A DNA stretch of 64,000 bases from Crossiella equi (lineage in GTDB: Bacteria > Actinomycetota > Actinomycetes > Mycobacteriales > Pseudonocardiaceae): NCBI RefSeq assembly GCF_017876755.1, contig NZ_JAGIOO010000001.1:806001-870000 (forward strand). The letters run 5' to 3'. The notes beneath the pieces are model-generated. The model saw nothing but the letters and a program-made list of their open reading frames with translations, was not told where the DNA came from and did not search any database. Shown piece by piece: positions 41,924 through 50,332 of this stretch; positions within the stretch are counted from its first letter, which is position 1, and every line of letters starts with the position of its first letter. The position numbers were made by a program, and so were the translations under genes.

Positions 41924-43429
41924 ATGACCGGGGAAAGCTCGACCGTGGAGCTCGCACTGCGCTCCTTCGCCGGACACCGGGAGCGCACCGCGCTTGTACA
42001 CGGCGAGCGGCGCGTCAGCTACGGGGAACTGCTCGACCAGGTGTACCGGACGGCGCGCGCGCTGGACCGGCTCGCCGTGCGTCCCGGGCACATGGTCACC
42101 CTGCTCGGCGGCAACGCCCCGGAGATGGTCATCGCCCGGTACGCGGCGAATCTGGTCGGCGCCGGGGTGACCGAGCTGTACGCGGGCATGTCCGCCGAGT
42201 CCAAGGCCCGCATCGTGGACGACGTGGAGACCGGCCTGCTGCTGGTGCACGCGGACTTCACCGAGGAGTCCCGTGCCGTGCTGGCACAGTCCTCCCCCGG
42301 CAGGGTGGTCGGCCTGACCGAGCTGCTGCGCCTGGCCGCCGGTGAGTCCGCCGAGCCCGTGCAGGGCCGCGCGCGGCCGGGGGACGTGCAGCAGATCCGC
42401 CACACCGGGGGCACGTCCGGCCACCCCAAGGGCATCACGTACACCTTCGGCCACCACCTGGCGGCGTTGCGGCGCATGAGCATCCTGCGCGCCCCGGCCT
42501 CCGAGGACCGCCGCCAGCTGCTGTGCACCACGATCGCGCACGCCGGGGGCGGCTACGCCGACGGCACGCTGGCCAGCGGCGGCACCGTGTTCCTGCACGA
42601 GCACTTCGACGCGGGCGCGGTGCTGGAGACGATCGAGCGCGAGCGCATCACCGACATCTGGCTGCTGCCGCCGCTGCTCTACCGCCTGGTCGACCACCCC
42701 GACGCCGCGCACCGCGACACCTCCAGCCTGCGCTCGGTGGTCTACGGCGGCTGCAAGGCCAACCCGGCCCGGCTGGCCGACGCGGTCACCCGGTTCGGCC
42801 CGGTGCTGATGCAGTTCTACGGCCAGACCGAGGCGGGTGGGATCAGCGCCCTGGGCAAGGAGGAGCACCTCCGGCCGGAGCTGCTGGGCACGGCGGGCAA
42901 GCCGCTGCCGGGCGTCGAGCTGGCCTTCCGCGACGAGCAGGGCGAGCCGGTCCCGGACGGCCAGCCGGGCGAGCTGCAGGTGCGCACCGGCATGGCCATG
43001 GACGGGTACTGGAAGCAGCCGGAGCTGACCGCGCAGGTGCTGCACGACGGCTGGGTGCGCACCGGCGATGTCGGTTTCCTGGACGCCGAGGGCTACCTGC
43101 ACCTGGTGGACCGGGTCAAGGACATGATCGTGGTCGTGGGCGGCCACGTGTACGGCACCGAGGTCGAGGACGTGCTCACCGAACACCCGGGGGTTCGCTC
43201 GGCGGCGGTGTTCGGCCTGCCCGACCCGGACGGTGCCGAGCGCGTCACGGCGGCCGTGGTCGCCGACGAGGGGGTCACCGCCGAGGAGCTGGCCGAGCTG
43301 GTGGTGCGCCGCAAGGGCGCGATGTACCGGCCCGCCACGGTGTTCTTCGTCCCGGAGCTGCCGCTGACCGACACCGGCAAGCCGGACAAGAAGGCCCTGC
43401 GCGCCACCCAGCTCGCCTTGGTGGGCTGA
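41924..43429 (+). CDS. Acyl-CoA ligase (AMP-dependent synthetase)
   Basis: A 501-residue ANL enzyme: phosphate loop RHTGGTSGHPKGITYTFG (about 160-177), A5 motif FYGQTEAGGI, DGWVRTGDVG, hinge DRVKDMIVVVGGHVYGTEVE and a terminal PLTDTGKPDKKAL with the adenylation lysine. It forms an acyl-CoA from a carboxylic acid, ATP and CoA. The group resembles fatty-acid, 4-coumarate or steroid-side-chain ligases; substrate unknown. Divergent TetR regulation suggests induction by its acid. A strong terminator follows. Confidence 0.88.
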   Translation: MTGESSTVELALRSFAGHRERTALVHGERRVSYGELLDQVYRTARALDRLAVRPGHMVTLLGGNAPEMVIARYAANLVGAGVTELYAGMSAESKARIVDDVETGLLLVHADFTEESRAVLAQSSPGRVVGLTELLRLAAGESAEPVQGRARPGDVQQIRHTGGTSGHPKGITYTFGHHLAALRRMSILRAPASEDRRQLLCTTIAHAGGGYADGTLASGGTVFLHEHFDAGAVLETIERERITDIWLLPPLLYRLVDHPDAAHRDTSSLRSVVYGGCKANPARLADAVTRFGPVLMQFYGQTEAGGISALGKEEHLRPELLGTAGKPLPGVELAFRDEQGEPVPDGQPGELQVRTGMAMDGYWKQPELTAQVLHDGWVRTGDVGFLDAEGYLHLVDRVKDMIVVVGGHVYGTEVEDVLTEHPGVRSAAVFGLPDPDGAERVTAAVVADEGVTAEELAELVVRRKGAMYRPATVFFVPELPLTDTGKPDKKALRATQLALVG

Positions 43430-43456
43430 GCACCACCACAGTCCACAGAGGACGGT

Positions 43457-43488
43457 CCAACGCACGGGTCACGCGACCCGTGCGTTGG
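43457..43488. terminator. Strong hairpin between convergent genes
   Basis: CCAACGCACGGGTC (43457-43470) and its perfect complement (43475-43488) with the loop ACGC: 14-base stem, four-base loop. Lies between the ligase end (+) and the end of the small secreted-protein gene (-). Confidence 0.75.
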
Positions 43489-43499
43489 CCTCGGTGTTC

Positions 43500-43745
43500 T
43501 CAGCCGCCGATCGACCAGACCCACAGGTTCCAGTAGGACGAGTGGGGGTACTGCCTCTCGACGAACTGGCATTCGGCGCCGACGTCGGCACTGCGCCACG
43601 CCAGTGCCGCGTTCTCGCACTGCGCCTCCGTGCCGAAGGTGCCCTGGAGATCCCTGCCGAGTGCTGACGCGGTGCCCACGGCACCGCCCATCAAAGTTGC
43701 CGCGATGACCGCGGTTGCCGCGATCCGCCCCAGAGCTGTCTTCAT
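43500..43745 (-). CDS. Small secreted protein, 81 residues
   Basis: From ATG 43743-43745: MKTALGRIAATAVIAATLMG GAVGTASA is a standard signal peptide (about 28 residues). The mature 53 residues contain two cysteines (AQCENAALAW, AECQFVERQY), probably a disulfide, and end YWNLWVWSIGG, rich in tryptophan. Length and pattern resemble small exported actinomycete proteins with one disulfide loop and a C-terminal aromatic tail; no function known. Confidence 0.75.
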   Translation of the reverse strand: MKTALGRIAATAVIAATLMGGAVGTASALGRDLQGTFGTEAQCENAALAWRSADVGAECQFVERQYPHSSYWNLWVWSIGG

Positions 43746-43949
43746 GGCGAGGATGCTTCATCGACCTCACCCGGGCCCGCAACGCATTCAGCCAAGCGTG
43801 AAACCGGTGGCACGGCCGCCGCACCGGTAGGGCGCCTTCCTCGGTGACCCCGTGTCCGTCTTCACCGACCCCCGCCTGGTGCGCGACCACGACCGCGCGC
43901 GCCCCGGTCGTCGCGCTCGGGCACTCCCCGGTCCCTCAGCACGGCGGAG

Positions 43950-44077
43950 CAGGACTCCTGGCGCCGTTCAGCGGCATGGGCGACTCAGGCGTCGGCCGCG
44001 AGGGCGGCGGGTACAGCCGGGAGTTCTTCACCGAGGCACGCACGGTCACGATGCGGATCAACCGGGGAGAACACTAA
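43950..44077 (+). pseudogene. Aldehyde dehydrogenase C-terminal fragment
   Basis: In frame to the TAA at 44075-44077 the sequence reads APFSGMGDSGVGREGGGYSR and EFFTEARTVTMRIN, the very conserved C-terminal end of the aldehyde dehydrogenase family (PFGGxxxSGxGREGG... FTExRTV). The catalytic cysteine domain and a start codon are missing, and 43746-43949 upstream holds no recognisable ALDH sequence. It sits nine bases before the PadR gene, so a deletion joined the two. Confidence 0.65.
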
Positions 44078-44086
44078 GCTCGATAC

Positions 44087-44701
44087 ATGTCTCTTCCGCA
44101 CGTTCTGCTCGGTGTCCTCGAAGCACGGCCGATGAGCGGGTACGAGCTGACGCGGCTCTTCAGCGCCTCCACCCGGTGGGTGTGGGCGGCCCCGCAAAGC
44201 CAGATCTACCCGGCGCTGAAGACCATGGAGTCGAACGGGCTGATCACCGGTGCGCAGCAGCAGACCGGCGGGCGGACCAGGACGGTCTACTCGATCACCC
44301 CGGAGGGGCTGGCCGGGCTGCGGCAGTGGATCGGCACCGTGCACCCGAGCCCGCCGTCCCGGGACACCCTGGACGTGCAGGCGCTGTACTTCGACCTGGT
44401 CGAGGCCGAGGCGGCGAAACGGGTGCTGACCGAGTTCATCACCGAGCAGGAGGCCGCCGCCGAGCACGCCGAGGCGCACCGGGCACGGCTGCTGGCCAAG
44501 GACACCGAGCTACTCAAGGAACGGCTCAGCCACCGGCCGCCGGGCGAGCACGACCGGATGGCCGCGTTGAAGGCGCACGTGTTCGCCGGGCACGCGGCAG
44601 TGGCCCGCACCCGCGCCGAGTGGGCCAGGGAAGGGCTGCGCCTGTTGGACGAGCAGGCGACCGGGGTGCGTCCCGGCCGCGGTCGAGGGCCGGCCCGGTG
44701 A
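44087..44701 (+). CDS. PadR-family transcriptional regulator
   Basis: A 204-residue protein: winged helix MSLPHVLLGVLEARPMSGYE, SQIYPALKTMESNGLITGAQ and TVYSITPEGLAGLRQWI, then a C-terminal Vir-like helical dimerisation domain. PadR proteins repress genes for phenolic-acid or drug detoxification. Its neighbours are an aldehyde dehydrogenase fragment before and a citryl-CoA lyase-like fragment after, so its original target genes seem to be lost. Confidence 0.88.
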   Translation: MSLPHVLLGVLEARPMSGYELTRLFSASTRWVWAAPQSQIYPALKTMESNGLITGAQQQTGGRTRTVYSITPEGLAGLRQWIGTVHPSPPSRDTLDVQALYFDLVEAEAAKRVLTEFITEQEAAAEHAEAHRARLLAKDTELLKERLSHRPPGEHDRMAALKAHVFAGHAAVARTRAEWAREGLRLLDEQATGVRPGRGRGPAR

Positions 44702-44721
44702 CCACTTCAGCGCCCGGCTGA

Positions 44722-44904
44722 GCGGGCTCGGCCGGGCTGGGCTTCCCACCCGAACTGGCCCGGGGGTTGCTCGTGCTGTCCCGGGGCGTCGGCATCCTGG
44801 CGCACGCGCACGAGGAGAGCACGTCCGGCACCCGGACCACGGGACCGCTGCCCAAGCCCGTGCTGGCGGGCTACCACGGCCCGGACCGCCGGGACCTGGA
44901 GTAG
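44722..44904 (+). pseudogene. Citrate synthase/citryl-CoA lyase family C-terminal fragment
   Basis: Sixty codons after a TGA (44719-44721), without start, end at TAG 44902-44904: LGFPPELARGLLVLSRGVGI, LAHAHEESTSGTRTTGPLPK and VLAGYHGPDRRDLE. This is the C-terminal helix and tail of citryl-CoA lyase-type members (LAHxxEE...GPIP...YxGP). The catalytic core is missing. Confidence 0.6.
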
Positions 44905-44934
44905 CGGGCGGCTGGAACGGCTCAGCCAGCCCGA

Positions 44935-44969
44935 CCTGCTCGCGGGCCGCCGGGTCGCCCGCGAGCAGG
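44935..44969. terminator. Hairpin next to the TetR gene end
   Basis: CCTGCTCGCGGGC (44935-44947) pairs perfectly with 44957-44969, 13-base stem and nine-base loop. It lies between the lyase fragment (+) and the end of the TetR gene (-) and may stop both. Confidence 0.65.
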
Positions 44970-44985
44970 TCCACCGCGCACCTCC

Positions 44986-45579
44986 TCAGGCTGGGCCGAT
45001 GCCGTCCAGCAGGTTCGTCACCAGCGCGGTGACGAACGCGTCGGTGATCGGCTCGTCCGGGACGAGCAGCCGGTGGTAGACCGCGCCCCAGAGCTGGTCG
45101 ACGAGCACCTGCACGTCCACCCCGGGCCGGATCTGCCCGTCCTCCTGGGCTTTCCGCAGCCGCACGGCCGCGAGCCTGCGGCGTTCGGAGGAGTAGAGCG
45201 CGCGGAAGGAGCGGCCCAGGTCCTCGTCGGTCTGCGCCTGCCCGATGAGCTGGGCCAGCACCACTCCCCCGGGTGTCCCGGTGAGCACCGCGATGAAGGC
45301 GCGCAGCTGTTCGAGCAGGTCGGCCCGGATGTCGCCGGTCTCCGGGAAGGCGAGGGTGTCCTGCACGGCGTGGAAGTAGCCGTCCAGGGCCAGGGCGCCC
45401 TTGGAGGGCCACCACTTGTGGAGCGTGGTCTTGCTGACGCCGGACTGCTTCGCCACCCGCTCGAAGGTCAGGTCGGCGATGCCCTCGGCGAGCAGGATCT
45501 CCCCCACCGCGTGCAGCACGTCGGCGCGGACCTCGCCGGCGGGCCTGCGCCCCCGGCCCCGGCGCTCTGGTGTGGCCAT
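44986..45579 (-). CDS. TetR-family regulator
   Basis: A 197-residue protein from ATG 45577-45579; HTH region LTFERVAKQSGVSKTTLHKW followed by WPSKGALALDGYFHAVQD, then the C-terminal TetR_C_16/TetR-like helical domain. It is the last gene of an operon with two SDR genes (gap 54 bases) and probably controls the operon promoter near 47272-47340, where two TGAACG repeats (47296-47301, 47324-47329) and CATAT-N7-ATATG are seen. Confidence 0.9.
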   Translation of the reverse strand: MATPERRGRGRRPAGEVRADVLHAVGEILLAEGIADLTFERVAKQSGVSKTTLHKWWPSKGALALDGYFHAVQDTLAFPETGDIRADLLEQLRAFIAVLTGTPGGVVLAQLIGQAQTDEDLGRSFRALYSSERRRLAAVRLRKAQEDGQIRPGVDVQVLVDQLWGAVYHRLLVPDEPITDAFVTALVTNLLDGIGPA

Positions 45580-45633
45580 CTCGGCTGGTCTCCTGCCTGT
45601 GTGAAGGGGGGACTGCGGAACGATAAACGAGGC

Positions 45634-46512
45634 TCAGGCCGCGGTGCGCACGTGCAGCAGCTCGCCGAAGCCGAGCCGGGTGAGGAAGTCCTCCTGCGCC
45701 GCGCGCAGCACCGCGTTGACCTCCTCGACCCCGGCCTGGCTGAAGTCGACGACGGTCCGGAACGGCCGGGTCCCGGCGGGCAGGGCGAGCACCCGCGCGA
45801 TCTCCTCGGCCACGGCCTTCGGGTTGGCGTCCACACCGTCCGGGAACAGCCCCTCGGTGGCGGCCTCGTTGCGGGCGACCAGCGGGTCCAGGGCGGCGTA
45901 GGCGGCGTTGCGGTCGGCGTCCCCGGCGTGCCCGGCGTTGGGGAAGTGCTCGGTGCCCTGGGTGAACGGGCCCGGCATCACGATCGTGGTCTCGATGCCG
46001 AACTGGCCGACCTCGTACGCGGTGGCCTGGGCGAGCGCGTCCGCGGCCATCTTGGCGGCCACGTACGGGCCCAGGAACGGCGGCAGCACGACGGAGGTGG
46101 TGCTGCCGACGTAGACCAGGGTGCCGGAGCCGCGGGCCCGCAGGTGCGGCAGCGCGGCGCGGTTGACCCGCTGGATGCCGATGGCGTTGACGTCGAACAG
46201 GTGCAGCACGTCCTCAGGGGTGAAGGCCTCGACGTAGCCGACGTAGAGGTGCCCGGCGTTGTGCACCACGGTGTCCAGCCGCCCGGCCTCGGCCAGGATG
46301 GTCCGGACGGCCGCGTTGGCCGAGTCCTCGGACAGCACGTCCAGCTCCACCACCCGGAGCCCGGCCTCGATCAGCTCGTTGGCCCGCGAGGCGTTGCGCC
46401 CCTGGGGGTCGCGCATGCTGGCGTAGACGGTGTGCCCGGCGGCGGCGAGCTCGCGAGCGGTGAGGTTGCCGATGCCGGTGGCGGCACCGGTGACGAGAAC
46501 GACGGAAGACAT
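45634..46512 (-). CDS. Short-chain dehydrogenase/reductase
   Basis: A 292-residue classical SDR: VLVTGAATGIGNLTARELAA (TGxxxGxG), NAG in VVHNAGHLYVG, catalytic Ser in VYVGSTTSVVLPP and YxxxK in YVAAKMAADALA. AAAK-type YVAAK fits Y-x-x-x-K. RBS AAAGGA lies before ATG 46510-46512. The long C-terminal region (PFRTVVDFSQAGVEEVNAVL) is typical of oxidoreductases acting on small ketones or alcohols. Middle gene of the SDR-SDR-TetR operon. Confidence 0.9.
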   Translation of the reverse strand: MSSVVLVTGAATGIGNLTARELAAAGHTVYASMRDPQGRNASRANELIEAGLRVVELDVLSEDSANAAVRTILAEAGRLDTVVHNAGHLYVGYVEAFTPEDVLHLFDVNAIGIQRVNRAALPHLRARGSGTLVYVGSTTSVVLPPFLGPYVAAKMAADALAQATAYEVGQFGIETTIVMPGPFTQGTEHFPNAGHAGDADRNAAYAALDPLVARNEAATEGLFPDGVDANPKAVAEEIARVLALPAGTRPFRTVVDFSQAGVEEVNAVLRAAQEDFLTRLGFGELLHVRTAA

Positions 46513-46539
46513 GACGGTTTTCCTTTCAGCGCAGAGGTT

Positions 46540-47271
46540 TCAGGCGAGGCCGCCGTTGGCGAACAGCACCTGGCCGTTGACCCACCGCGCGGGCCCGGCC
46601 AGGAAGGACACGGCCTCGGCGATGTCCTCGGGCTGGCCGATCCGCTCCAGCGGCGCGACCTTGGCCAGTCGTTCGACGGTCTCCTCGTCCTTGCCGTTGA
46701 AGAACAGCGGCGTTGCGGTCGGGCCGGGCGCGACGGCGTTGACGGTGACGTCCTTGCCGCGCATCTCGCGGGCCAGGATGAGGGTCATGCCCTCCACCGC
46801 GGTCTTGCTGGCGACGTAGGCACCGTAGGTGGGCAGCTGGGTGCGGCTGACCGAGGTGGTGAAGTTGATGATGGCGCCACCGCCGCGCACCCGCCGGGCG
46901 GCCTGCTGGCTGACCACGAAGGTGCCGCGGATGTTGGTGCGGTGCATGCGGTCGAGGTCGTCGAGGTCCATCGTGGCGATGGGGCTGAGGATCATGATCC
47001 CGGCGGTGTTGACCACCACGTCCAGCCCGCCGAACGCCGCCTCCACCGCGTCGAAGGCGGCGGCCATCTCGTTTTCGTCGGCGACGTCACCGCCCACCGC
47101 GATGGCCTGCCCACCGGCCGCGGTGATCGCCGCGACGACCTCGTCGGCCTTGGCCTTGTTCCCCGCGTAGTGCACGGCGACCGCGATGCCGTCCGCCGCC
47201 AACCGCTCGGACACCGCCCGCCCGATACCGCCGGAACCACCGGTGACCAGTGCGACCCGAGTGCTGCCCAT
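46540..47271 (-). CDS. Short-chain dehydrogenase/reductase (FabG-like)
   Basis: A 243-residue SDR from ATG 47269-47271 (AGGAG just upstream; an upstream in-frame ATG would add 17 unlikely residues). VALVTGGSGGIGRAVSERLA, NTAGIMILSP, INFTTSVSRTQLP, YGAYVASKTAVEGM (Tyr, Lys) and the C-terminal VNGQVLFANGGLA are all standard. Likely an NADP-dependent reductase. First gene of the SDR-SDR-TetR operon and divergent from the VOC gene. Confidence 0.92.
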   Translation of the reverse strand: MGSTRVALVTGGSGGIGRAVSERLAADGIAVAVHYAGNKAKADEVVAAITAAGGQAIAVGGDVADENEMAAAFDAVEAAFGGLDVVVNTAGIMILSPIATMDLDDLDRMHRTNIRGTFVVSQQAARRVRGGGAIINFTTSVSRTQLPTYGAYVASKTAVEGMTLILAREMRGKDVTVNAVAPGPTATPLFFNGKDEETVERLAKVAPLERIGQPEDIAEAVSFLAGPARWVNGQVLFANGGLA

Positions 47272-47441
47272 GGCTTGCTCCTCCGAACCAGAAAATGAAC
47301 GTTGAGTACATATAAGCATCATATGAACGACACGTCCATATAGCGGGGTGTGACCTGGACCACGGAGCGAATGAGGACCGTGGTTGACCTAATTCCGGTC
47401 TAACGTCGACCGGGTCAGCCACACCGAGCGGGGGAGCACAC

Positions 47442-48179
47442 ATGAGCCAGGTCGACCGGAACCAGCCGCTGGGCACGCCCACCTGGATCGACCTCGCGGT
47501 CACGGATCCGCAAGCGGCACAGGCGTTCTACGGGACGGTCTTCGGCTGGGAGTTCGCCACCGCCGAGGGCGGCACCCACTGCCTGCTGCGCGGCCTGCCG
47601 GTCGCGGGCCTGCACCGGGCGGAGGCGGACCACGGCTGGACCGTGCACCTCGCCACCGAGGACTGCGATCTCACCGCCGCACGGGTCACCGCGGCCGGGG
47701 GCACGGTGCTGGCGGCCCCGCACGAGGTCGGCGACCTGGGGCGCGCGGCCTTGGCCGTCGACCCGAGCGGCGCGCGGTTCGGGCTCTGGCAGGGCCGCGC
47801 GATCCCGGGCTGCCAGCTGGTGAACGAGCCCGGCACGCTGATCCGCAACGACCTGGTGACCGCCCGGGCCAGCGCCGCCCGCCCCTTCTACGCCGCCGTC
47901 TTCGACTTCACCCTGGACGGCAACCAGGACCTGCCCGGGATGGACTTCACCTACCTGCGCCGCCCGGACGGCCACGAGATCGGCGGCATCCTCGGCCTGC
48001 CCGAGGCACCCGCCTCCGCCTGGGTGACCACCTTCCAGGTCACCGACATCCACGAGACCGTGGCCCGGGTCCGGCATGCCGGTGGCAGCTGTCCCGCCCC
48101 GGAGGAGACCCCGTACGGCCGGTCGGCCACCGTCACCGACCCCTTCGGCACCGAGTTCACGGTCATGTCGCTTCCCTGA
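47442..48179 (+). CDS. VOC-family protein with two glyoxalase-like domains
   Basis: A 245-residue protein with a duplicated VOC fold: domain 1 from PTWIDLAVTDPQAAQAFYGT to AVDPSGARFGLWQ, domain 2 from LVTARASAARPFYAAVFDF to TDPFGTEFTVMSLP. This tandem type in actinomycetes includes hydroxylase-like and resistance-like proteins without known reaction. GGGGGAG precedes the ATG. Located between the SDR operon promoter and the MarR gene, 78 bases before it. Confidence 0.88.
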   Translation: MSQVDRNQPLGTPTWIDLAVTDPQAAQAFYGTVFGWEFATAEGGTHCLLRGLPVAGLHRAEADHGWTVHLATEDCDLTAARVTAAGGTVLAAPHEVGDLGRAALAVDPSGARFGLWQGRAIPGCQLVNEPGTLIRNDLVTARASAARPFYAAVFDFTLDGNQDLPGMDFTYLRRPDGHEIGGILGLPEAPASAWVTTFQVTDIHETVARVRHAGGSCPAPEETPYGRSATVTDPFGTEFTVMSLP

Positions 48180-48207
48180 GGCGTGCCGTAGGCTCCCGTT
48201 CCACAGT

Positions 48208-48228
48208 TTTGTCTGGTTGTCAGACAAA
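48208..48228. promoter_or_regulatory. Operator of the MarR gene
   Basis: TTTGTCTG-N5-CAGACAAA, perfect eight-base arms, 30 bases before the GTG of the MarR gene. A near-copy lies upstream of the flavin monooxygenase (50127-50147). Confidence 0.65.
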
Positions 48229-48257
48229 TGCGGTGATCGACGAGGGGAGCGTGGACG

Positions 48258-48764
48258 GTGTCAGCGGAGGGCGAACACGGCGGCGCCGAGCCGAGCTTCT
48301 CGGCGCTGGACCCGACCACGCTCCTGGTCCAGCGGTTGGTGAACGGCTCGCGGGAGCTGACCGCCCGGATGGCGCGGCGGTTGAACGTCAACACCACGGA
48401 CATGAGCGCGCTGTCCCTGCTGGAGCAGTTCGGGCCGATGGGCACGGCCGAGCTGGCCGAACGGCTCGGCCTGCGCGTCGCCTCCACGACCTCGTTGATC
48501 GACCGGCTGGAACGCGCCGGGCACGTGCGGCGCGGTGTGCACGAGACCGACCGGCGCCGGATCGTCGTGCGGTCGACCCCGTCGGCGCACCGGGCCAGCC
48601 TCGCGCTCCTGCTGCCCTCCATCGAGGGGATCGACTCGATCGGCAAAGCCCTCAGCCCACACGAGCGCGAGGTCGTCGCCGGTTACCTCGACTCGGTGCT
48701 GCGGGTGATGTACGCCGCCCCGGCCGCACCTGACGCGCTCGCCGAAGCCCCACCGTCCCAGTAG
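48258..48764 (+). CDS. MarR-family transcriptional regulator
   Basis: A 168-residue protein with GTG start. Winged helix: MSALSLLEQFGPMGTAELAE, RLGLRVASTTSLIDRLERAG and the wing ETDRRRIVVRSTPS. It probably binds the palindrome TTTGTCTG-N5-CAGACAAA in its own promoter and the related site before the convergent FAD monooxygenase gene, i.e. an autoregulated repressor of a monooxygenase that responds to a phenolic or drug ligand. Confidence 0.9.
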   Translation: MSAEGEHGGAEPSFSALDPTTLLVQRLVNGSRELTARMARRLNVNTTDMSALSLLEQFGPMGTAELAERLGLRVASTTSLIDRLERAGHVRRGVHETDRRRIVVRSTPSAHRASLALLLPSIEGIDSIGKALSPHEREVVAGYLDSVLRVMYAAPAAPDALAEAPPSQ

Positions 48765-48820
48765 GACCGGCGCCGCGGCGTCCCAGGAGGTGGGGTCGGT
48801 GCGCATGGCGGCTCCCTCGG

Positions 48821-50035
48821 TCACGGACGTCCTCGCCCGCCGTCGAAGTAGTCGGGCAGGGTGAAGGTGTCGGCCGCGGTCGTGGCCAGGCGGTCGAACA
48901 CCGAGAGCCTCCGGACCGGCTTGCTGCCCAGCACCCGGACGGCCGCGTGCAGGACGCTGATCCCGGCCCGGCTGCCGGGGTGGACCAGGCGTGGCCCACC
49001 GGGCGGCAGCTTCTGCGCGCGGGCGACGTAGGGGCGCAGCCTCCGCTCAAAGGCGGCGAAGGCGGCCCTGGGGTCGGCGGTGGCGGCGAGCTCACCGGCG
49101 AGCACGTAGGCCCCGACCAGGGCGAGGCTGGTGCTCATCCCGCTCAGCGGGGAGGCGCAGTAGGCGGCGTCGCCGACCAGCCCGATCCGGCCCCGGCTCC
49201 AGCTCGGCAGCCGGACCTGTCCGATCGCGTCGAAGTAGTAGGGCTCGTCGAGCCCGTCCAGCACGCGCGGGGTGATCCAGCCGACGTCTGCGAAGGTGCG
49301 GCGCAGCAGGGTGGTCACCTGCTCCTGGGGCAGCTCCTCCAGCCCGCGCACGTTGCTGGTGAAGCTCAGCAGGGCGCGCGTGGTGCCGACGTTGTCCGGG
49401 CGGGACATCACCACGCGCGAACCGGGGGCGTTGTACCAGCGCCAGTAGTCGTTGTCCTCGCCGGTGCGCGGGATGGTCAGGTAGGCGGTGTAGAGGCCGA
49501 CGCGGGTGATGTCCGCCTCGGGCATGACCAGGCGGCGGCTGCGGGAGGTGAGCCCCTCCGCGATGACCACGACGTCGAACGAGCGCCGCGCGGAGTTCCG
49601 GAAGGTCACCTCGACGTGGTCGCCGGTGTCCAGCAGACCGGTGATCTGGTCGCCGAACAGGTACTCGGTGCGGTCCCGGGTCTGCCCGCACAGGATCCGG
49701 GAGAGCTCGCCGCGCAGGATCTCCATCTCCGCCGTCGCCCCGTCGATGTCGGTCGCCGAGCGGGGGAAGACCGCGACGGAGCGGCCCCGGCGGTCGAGCA
49801 CCTCGATGCCCTCCTCCCCCGTCCGGGCGGCCAGCATCGTCTCCTCCAGCCCCATCCGGCGCACGACCTCGCGCGCCGCGCCGCGGACGTCGATGTTGTG
49901 GCCGGTGTCGCGCGGCTCGCCGAAGCGCTCGACCACGGTGGTGCGCCACCCGGCCTTGTCCAGCCAGAAGGCGAGCGCGGGTCCGGCGACGCTGGCGCCG
50001 GAGATCAGGATGCTGGGCTGGGCGGTGGCAGACAT
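48821..50035 (-). CDS. FAD-dependent monooxygenase (PHBH/TetX-like)
   Basis: A 404-residue class A flavoprotein monooxygenase from ATG 50033-50035. FAD site ILISGASVAGPALAFWLDKA, the DG-type segment FDVVVIAEGLTSRSRRL and the GD motif GRIGLVGDAAYCASPLSGMS. It hydroxylates an aromatic or polyketide-like substrate with NAD(P)H; TetX-type members inactivate tetracyclines. MarR control with a matching operator (50127-50147) suggests an inducible detoxifying role. Confidence 0.9.
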   Translation of the reverse strand: MSATAQPSILISGASVAGPALAFWLDKAGWRTTVVERFGEPRDTGHNIDVRGAAREVVRRMGLEETMLAARTGEEGIEVLDRRGRSVAVFPRSATDIDGATAEMEILRGELSRILCGQTRDRTEYLFGDQITGLLDTGDHVEVTFRNSARRSFDVVVIAEGLTSRSRRLVMPEADITRVGLYTAYLTIPRTGEDNDYWRWYNAPGSRVVMSRPDNVGTTRALLSFTSNVRGLEELPQEQVTTLLRRTFADVGWITPRVLDGLDEPYYFDAIGQVRLPSWSRGRIGLVGDAAYCASPLSGMSTSLALVGAYVLAGELAATADPRAAFAAFERRLRPYVARAQKLPPGGPRLVHPGSRAGISVLHAAVRVLGSKPVRRLSVFDRLATTAADTFTLPDYFDGGRGRP

Positions 50036-50126
50036 GGGTCCTCGCTGGGGATTGCCGTCGGCGCGGCCACGGAACCCCGCACGCACCGCCGGTCAGGAGG
50101 GCCGACCGGCGGCAAAATTTACCATT

Positions 50127-50147
50127 TTTATCTAACTATTAGACAAA
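50127..50147. promoter_or_regulatory. Second MarR-type operator, before the monooxygenase
   Basis: TTTATCTA-N5-TAGACAAA, in the same spacing and with two substitutions per site relative to 48208-48228, about 92 bases upstream of the monooxygenase ATG in an AT-rich patch. The rest of 50148-50332 shows nothing clear. Confidence 0.6.
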
Positions 50148-50332
50148 TGGTGTTATCTGGGTCACCGCAGGCCGTTGCCCCACCGCGCGAAGGGCACTCT
50201 TTTCCCTTACCGGGAGACCGGTGCGGCTCGTCGTTGGTGAGGCCGAAGTCGACTGCGGTCCGGACGCGGGAGTCGGCACCGCGGCAACCTGGGGACCTTC
50301 ACCGCTCCCGGCCGAGCCGTCCCGGGCTGGGA

